Both the position numbers and the translations under genes were made by a program. The notes under the pieces are model-generated. The model did not search any database, was not told where the DNA came from, and was given only the letters and a program-made list of their open reading frames with translations. From Shimia sp022448905 (GTDB lineage Bacteria; Pseudomonadota; Alphaproteobacteria; Rhodobacterales; Rhodobacteraceae), in the NCBI RefSeq assembly GCF_047126315.1, contig NZ_CP138953.1, positions 992,001 through 1,056,000 on the forward strand: 64,000 nt of DNA. Reading direction: 5' to 3'. Below, one piece after another: positions 60,088 through 64,000 of this stretch (within the stretch, counting starts at the first letter, position 1; each line of letters starts with the position of its first letter).

Positions 60088-60581
60088 GTAGTGTGGCAAA
60101 ATACCGGTGTGTGGAAGTCCTGGAAACCGTCGGCTGCGACGATTTCGAAATTGGGCTGTTGCCAGTGCTGCGCCATTTGTGCGTCAGTGCCGAAAGCGCC
60201 GATCCCAAAAACTGGGGGCGTGCCTTTGACATTGCGGTGGAGAGGTTTGGTGAGTCCATTGGCCTGCCCGCAGCACACGGGCTCAACAAAGCTGTCCTTG
60301 CATTGTTTGCCTGTCGTGACGGTGGTCCCGATGTGAATGATCCGCTGTGCCCAAAGGCAAATCGAGACATCACCGATGACGAAGTGCAATTCTTGTCGAT
60401 GATCCACCACATGCGGCGCGATAACTCTGCCGCTGCGCGCTCGGCCGTGGCCTTTGTGACGCGAGGGCGTATGGACCCGGCTTTGATCCGCAGTGGACTT
60501 ACATTCGCCAACCGTTTCCCCGCAGGCATGGGGCGGCACGCACGGGTTGTAGGTCGTCCGAAACTGTCTGTGGTGGCTTAA
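60084..60581 (+). CDS. Protein of unknown function, coupled to the gene before it
   Basis: 165 residues, soluble. KYRCVEVLETVGCDDFEIGL begins it; GRAFDIAVERFGESIGLPAA and NDPLCPKANRDITDDEVQFLSMIHHMRRDNSAAARSAVAF follow, the latter with three Cys and two adjacent His overall (Cys9, Cys18, Cys32 region; HH near 112). No family recognised. It converges with the hydroxylase gene, overlapping it by 4 bp. The coupling with the 74-residue gene suggests a two-protein unit of unknown role. Confidence 0.7.
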   Translation: MSSVAKYRCVEVLETVGCDDFEIGLLPVLRHLCVSAESADPKNWGRAFDIAVERFGESIGLPAAHGLNKAVLALFACRDGGPDVNDPLCPKANRDITDDEVQFLSMIHHMRRDNSAAARSAVAFVTRGRMDPALIRSGLTFANRFPAGMGRHARVVGRPKLSVVA

Positions 60582-61303
60582 GAGGTCCGTGCGCGTTTGG
60601 CGCCGGGCTTTTGGGTGATGCCAAAAGCTTTGCGCGCTGTCACGAGGCGCAGGTCTTCAGGGTCCATGCCCATGGACAACATTGTCTTGCGGTCAAAGCG
60701 CTCTTTGGCGACGGTTTTGTCATGCGCGGTGCCAAACAGGCGGTCGATCCCGTCAAAGCCAAAGCTGACCTGATAGGTGGCGTGGTGGTCTTGAAAGTGA
60801 TGCGCTAGATGCTTGCGGGTGATGTATTGACCCAGGCGGCCTTTGGGCACGTTCAGATGCGCAATCGTGTGGCAGTATTCATAGAAGGCGAAGGCGGACA
60901 CCGAGCCCACAAACAGCGCGATATAGGCGATGGTCAGCGCCGGGATCAGGCCAAAGAAAGGCCAAAGGATCGCGGTGTGGATGGCCACAGACAGGAGGCC
61001 AAAGCGCACGGGATACCAGTGGTCATCACCAGTAAAAAACTCCGGATCGGTGGGGTATTCATGATGGCCAATGTGGGTGCGGTAAAGCTCGTTGAAGGTG
61101 CCCTGATCGGTGGGAGGTTCACGGTGCATCAGGAAGCGGTGCATGCCGTATTCAACTAAGAGCTGCGCGATGTAGCCATAGATCAGCGCGACAGGAATCC
61201 ACCAGGTCAGGTTCAGGAAAATCAGGACCACACCGACCAGCCAAAACGGAAACAATCGGTGCAAACTGCCCATGCGGATCAGAACGGATAGTGTTTCTTT
61301 CAT
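60578..61303 (-). CDS. Sterol desaturase / fatty acid hydroxylase family protein
   Basis: 241 residues, integral membrane di-iron enzyme. The eight-or-more-histidine signature is present: YGMHRFLMHREP, THIGHHEYP, EYCHTIAHLN and HLAHHFQDHHATYQ, with four hydrophobic spans around them. It would hydroxylate or desaturate a lipid or carotenoid; the substrate is not known. A palindrome AGTCAAATTTGACT lies about 50 bp upstream. Confidence 0.88.
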   Translation of the reverse strand: MKETLSVLIRMGSLHRLFPFWLVGVVLIFLNLTWWIPVALIYGYIAQLLVEYGMHRFLMHREPPTDQGTFNELYRTHIGHHEYPTDPEFFTGDDHWYPVRFGLLSVAIHTAILWPFFGLIPALTIAYIALFVGSVSAFAFYEYCHTIAHLNVPKGRLGQYITRKHLAHHFQDHHATYQVSFGFDGIDRLFGTAHDKTVAKERFDRKTMLSMGMDPEDLRLVTARKAFGITQKPGAKRARTS

Positions 61304-61350
61304 GGTGACCTCCCCTATCGCGGGGAAGTCTGCGCCCGCATTGTAGGGCG

Positions 61351-61364
61351 AGTCAAATTTGACT
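61351..61364. promoter_or_regulatory. Palindrome AGTCAAATTTGACT before the hydroxylase gene
   Basis: Perfect 14-bp palindrome 48 bp upstream of the start at 61303, followed by TTGCGTCAA. Candidate operator, regulator unknown. Confidence 0.4.
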
Positions 61365-61420
61365 TTGCGTCAAGGCGAGGGGCCTCGCACCGACATTGCA
61401 GCGCGAGGCGGTATGCGCGT

Positions 61421-62638
61421 TTAAGCGCGACGCCATCCGGGGAATGGATCGGGCATCTCCTCTACAGCGGCCAATGCGGCGACAGACTCTGCGTGAAGAA
61501 GACAGTTGTCCAACTTCGCCTTAAGCGCAGGCCAGTCAATCCCGCTGCCAATGAAAACGAGCTCCTGACGGCGGTCGCCAAAAGGTTCAGCCCAGTGGGC
61601 GGCCATATACTCTTGTGCCTGCGGATGGGTCGGGCGACGTTCTTCCGGCACGCTGGCCCACCAAGTGCCCAAAGGGGCAACGGAGGACAGGGAGCCAGCC
61701 AGCGAGAACTCCGCCACCCAATCCGGGCGCGTGGCGATCCAGAAGTGACCTTTGGCACGGATTACGCCGGGAAGGTCGTCCTTGAGCACATCGTGGATTT
61801 TTTGCGGATCAAACGGCAACCGTTCCCGATACACATAGGACGTGATGCCATACTCTTCGGTTTCCGGTGTGTGATCGGCAAAGCCGTAGAGTTCTTTGGC
61901 CCACATCGGGTGTTCATGCGCTTTGTCGAAATCAAACAGGCCGGTGTTGAGAACATCCAGCGCAGGCACCTTACTGTGGTCAGTTTCGATGATGCGGGCG
62001 TCGGCATTCAGGCTGCGGATGATCTTGCGCGCAGCATCTGTTTTCAATGGACCGGCGTCTGTGACCTTATTGAGGATCACCACATCGGCAAATTCTAACT
62101 GGTCGGTCAGCAAGTGGACCAAAGTGCGCTCGTCCTCGTCCCCAAGAGTTTCGCCTCTGTCTGCTAAAAGGTCATGGCTGTCAAAGTCGTTTGGGAGGTT
62201 CACTGCGTCGACCACTGTCACCATGGTGTCGAGCCGCGCCACATCTGTAAGGCTCTCGCCTTGCTCATCGCGGAACTCAAAGGTCGCCGCCACTGGGAGT
62301 GGCTCTGAAATGCCCGTGGACTCGATTAGAAGGTAATCAAAGCGGCCTTCGGCAGCGAGGCGGCGCACTTCACTCAGCAGGTCGTCGCGCAGGGTGCAGC
62401 AGATGCAGCCGTTAGACATCTCCACGAGGGTTTCCTCGGTTTGGCTCAGTTCCGCTCCCCCTTCACGCACAAGGTCCGCGTCAATGTTCACTTCGGACAT
62501 GTCGTTCACGATCACTGCCACGCTCAACCCTTCGCGGTTGTTCAGTACGCCGTTTAGGAGGGTGGTTTTACCGGCTCCAAGGAAGCCGGATAAAACGGTC
62601 ACAGGGAGGCGGGTGTCTTGGTGTTGGGTGTCTGGCAT
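61421..62638 (-). CDS. CobW/COG0523-family GTPase, probable zinc metallochaperone
   Basis: 405 residues. Walker A SGFLGAGKTTL at 17-27, the metal site GCICC at 77-81, the E-S-T-G-I-S switch region, NKV(T/S)D guanine specificity motif and a C-terminal CobW_C domain (VIRAKGHFWIATRPDWVAEF). These GTPases deliver zinc or cobalt to client proteins; the Zur-like box upstream points to zinc starvation control. The ATG at 62638 has GGAG at 6-7 bp; a TTG four codons upstream is less likely. Confidence 0.9.
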   Translation of the reverse strand: MPDTQHQDTRLPVTVLSGFLGAGKTTLLNGVLNNREGLSVAVIVNDMSEVNIDADLVREGGAELSQTEETLVEMSNGCICCTLRDDLLSEVRRLAAEGRFDYLLIESTGISEPLPVAATFEFRDEQGESLTDVARLDTMVTVVDAVNLPNDFDSHDLLADRGETLGDEDERTLVHLLTDQLEFADVVILNKVTDAGPLKTDAARKIIRSLNADARIIETDHSKVPALDVLNTGLFDFDKAHEHPMWAKELYGFADHTPETEEYGITSYVYRERLPFDPQKIHDVLKDDLPGVIRAKGHFWIATRPDWVAEFSLAGSLSSVAPLGTWWASVPEERRPTHPQAQEYMAAHWAEPFGDRRQELVFIGSGIDWPALKAKLDNCLLHAESVAALAAVEEMPDPFPGWRRA

Positions 62639-62651
62639 AGCTGGCTCCAAA

Positions 62652-62669
62652 TAATGTTATAACATAACA
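62652..62669. promoter_or_regulatory. Zur-type box before the CobW gene
   Basis: TAATGTTATAACATAACA contains the perfect core ATGTTATAACAT (62654-62665) and matches the known Zur consensus GAAATGTTATANTATAACATTTC in its centre. It lies 14 bp before the ATG, well placed for repression. Confidence 0.75.
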
Positions 62670-62717
62670 AACAGACGGCGACAAAAACTGCAAGTGACGG
62701 AATGCAAGGCCTGTAAC

Positions 62718-62748
62718 AAAAAACGCCCGCTCCGGGGAGCAGGCGTTT
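62718..62748 (-). terminator. Terminator of rpsO
   Basis: AAAACGCCCGCTCC and GGAGCAGGCGTTTT form a 14-bp stem with one mismatch, and a T-run on the minus strand. Confidence 0.88.
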
Positions 62749-62774
62749 TCCGTAATCTCGACTTGAGCGGCGTC

Positions 62775-63044
62775 TTAGCGACGGATGCCCAGACGCTTGA
62801 TCAGGTCCTGATAGCGTGCTTCGTCTTTGCCCTTGGTGTAGTCCAGCAGCTTACGGCGCTGAGCAACCATTTTCAGAAGGCCACGACGACCGTGGTTGTC
62901 CTTCTTGTGGGTTTTGAAGTGCTCGGTCAGGGTGTTGATGCGGGATGTCAGGATCGCAACCTGGACTTCCGGGGAACCGGTGTCGCCTTCTTTGGTCGCG
63001 AATTCTTTCATCAGGCGTGCTTTTTCTTCAACAGTGATCGACAT
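62775..63044 (-). CDS. rpsO: 30S ribosomal protein S15
   Basis: 89 residues, complete: MSITVEEKARLMKEFATKEG, DTGSPEVQVAILTSRINTLT, HFKTHKKDNHGRRGLLKMVA and RRKLLDYTKGKDEARYQDLI. Binds 16S rRNA at the three-way junction of the central domain. A ribosome site AGGAG precedes it. It has its own terminator. In most bacteria pnp follows directly; here CobW, hydroxylase, two unknown genes and an SGNH lipoprotein lie between. truB is not next to it either. Confidence 0.97.
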   Translation of the reverse strand: MSITVEEKARLMKEFATKEGDTGSPEVQVAILTSRINTLTEHFKTHKKDNHGRRGLLKMVAQRRKLLDYTKGKDEARYQDLIKRLGIRR

Positions 63045-63204
63045 CGGGGTCTCCTATTGCAAAGGGTTTCGGGCGCAAGCCGGGATGTCGTCCAGCAAGG
63101 TCCATAGAGATGTCCCCCAAAGGGATTCCCTTGGAAGATGGGCGTATTTAGTCGCAAATGGATCAAAAGGAAAGGGGGAAGGCGTTTCCGTCGCTTTCTG
63201 AGGA

Positions 63205-63714
63205 TCAGAGCCGCCAGATTTCCGGCTGTGTGGCGTAGGCGATGTACAGTGGATGGCGCGGGTGGCCGGCTTTGGTCACGCCGAGGCATTTGATGGTCTG
63301 GCCGGTGGCTTTCAGAACGCCTTTCATTTCAAAACCGCGGTCCAGATGATCGCCATGTGCACCCCAAGCGGCGATGATGTCATCAGCCCAGAGGCAGCTG
63401 TCAGCCACAACGCTGTCATTGTCCGGTCCCGCAGGGGCCTTGTGCTGGCGCATCTTCTTGGGGTCGGTTTCGCGCAGGGCAAAGATATTCACCGCGCGAA
63501 AACCGCCATATCCCAGAGCGCGGGCGCGACGTTCGCAGCGCTCGATGGTGGGGTCGTTTTGACGCTCGGTGGCTTTCGACGGATTGAGCATGATGAACAG
63601 CACTTTGGCGGCGCTGTTGTCCCACACCCTAGTCAGCGCATAGCGGTAGGTCTCGCATTCCGAGTAGAGTGCGGAGCTGGTGGCGTCGTCTTTTTGGAAG
63701 TGGCGTTCGATCAT
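63205..63714 (-). CDS. DUF1643-like protein
   Basis: 169 residues. The DUF1643 pattern is clear: CETYRYALTRVWDNSAAKVLFIMLNPSKATERQNDPTIERCERRA, then YGGFRAVNIFALRETDPKKM and DSCLWADDIIAAWGAHGDH. Function unknown in the family. It is upstream of rpsO in the same direction with a gap of about 160 bp, so it is not necessarily cotranscribed. Confidence 0.88.
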   Translation of the reverse strand: MIERHFQKDDATSSALYSECETYRYALTRVWDNSAAKVLFIMLNPSKATERQNDPTIERCERRARALGYGGFRAVNIFALRETDPKKMRQHKAPAGPDNDSVVADSCLWADDIIAAWGAHGDHLDRGFEMKGVLKATGQTIKCLGVTKAGHPRHPLYIAYATQPEIWRL

Positions 63715-63839
63715 TCTGTCTACTTATGATTAACCAACGCGGAGTCAAACGTTTGATTTTGAAGCCTCTCCTTCTTATCCCTGATACTTGGGATAACAGC
63801 CGTCTGGGGTTTTGTACGGCTGATTGGTGAGGTGGTGAG

Positions 63840-64000
63840 ATGCCGTTTCTTTTCTTTTTGGGCCTGCTTGCGGCAGGCGCGGCCGTTGGCACGATGGTGG
63901 GTGTGACCGATGACACCGAGGCAGAAGACGACAGCACGCCGTCGGATGACGAGCGTGATGACTCCGCCGATGCGCAAGGTGAGCAGCCGTCGACGGACGA
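63840..64000 (+). CDS. Acidic membrane-anchored protein, N-terminal fragment (runs off the right edge)
   Basis: 53 codons in the window. MPFLFFLGLLAAGAAVGTMV is a hydrophobic start, followed by an acidic stretch DDTEAEDDSTPSDDERDDSADAQGEQ. GGTGAGGTGGTGAG precedes the ATG. Roseobacter Hint- or RTX-containing proteins often begin this way, but that cannot be decided from this fragment. Confidence 0.6.
   Translation, partial: MPFLFFLGLLAAGAAVGTMVGVTDDTEAEDDSTPSDDERDDSADAQGEQPSTD

Overview
The window looks like a chromosomal segment of a marine alphaproteobacterium of the Rhodobacterales (Roseobacter group). This is inferred from GC-rich coding, the taurine cluster (MocR-type TauR, Tpa, TauABC), the saccharopine pair, the gpmI-envC-ctpA-rppH block and Hint-domain and RTX/FG-GAP proteins. 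Everything here comes from reading the sequence; no database search was run.

Layout. 1-5937: taurine locus with the start of a TauR-like regulator, a GNAT acetyltransferase, taurine:pyruvate aminotransferase and a divergent TauABC importer; the Xsc step is not in the window. 6269-12062: DEAD-box helicase, aldehyde dehydrogenase, 1-Cys peroxiredoxin, a small exported protein coupled to a chemotaxis receptor. 12136-15789: deoC, a 97-residue unknown and a two-module aldehyde dehydrogenase. 15981-19892: SitABCD-type Mn/Fe importer behind a Fur/Mur-like site. 19889-23226: SulP permease and a class III aminotransferase. 23403-28444: mutL, rmuC, a DUF3775-like protein and a Hint-domain protein. 28447-32682: TetR with a divergent quinone oxidoreductase, a LysE exporter and two saccharopine dehydrogenases. 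32932-37280: polA, hydroxypyruvate isomerase-like protein, DUF1285-like protein. 37336-44007: tightly overlapped MoxR/DUF58/DUF4159/membrane-protein operon. 44197-48863: gpmI, degenerate EnvC/LytM, ctpA, rppH.

Accessory region. tRNA-Arg(CCT) at 48928-49004 has its last 45 bp repeated exactly at 50578-50622. The ~1.6 kb between the copies is AT-rich and holds one gene, predicted to encode an AbiTii-like N-terminal domain and a C-terminal HEPN-like domain with an R-x4-H motif: a solitary candidate phage-defence gene in a tRNA-bounded mini-island without an integrase. Beyond it lie a gene-poor stretch, an IS3-family element and an FG-GAP/RTX protein gene that lacks its 5' end where it meets the IS.

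56335-64000 returns to core genes: pnp and rpsO, usually neighbours, are separated here by an SGNH hydrolase, two unknown coupled genes, a fatty acid hydroxylase-type enzyme and a CobW GTPase with a Zur-like box. A DUF1643-like gene and the start of an acidic membrane-anchored protein close the window.

Regulatory signals that stand out: TauR-type direct repeats at two places, one 14-bp palindrome shared by the promoters of an aldehyde dehydrogenase and an aminotransferase, an ATTC-N8-GAAT site before sulP, three TetR operators in one intergenic region, and four copies of a REP-like double hairpin with compensatory stem changes.
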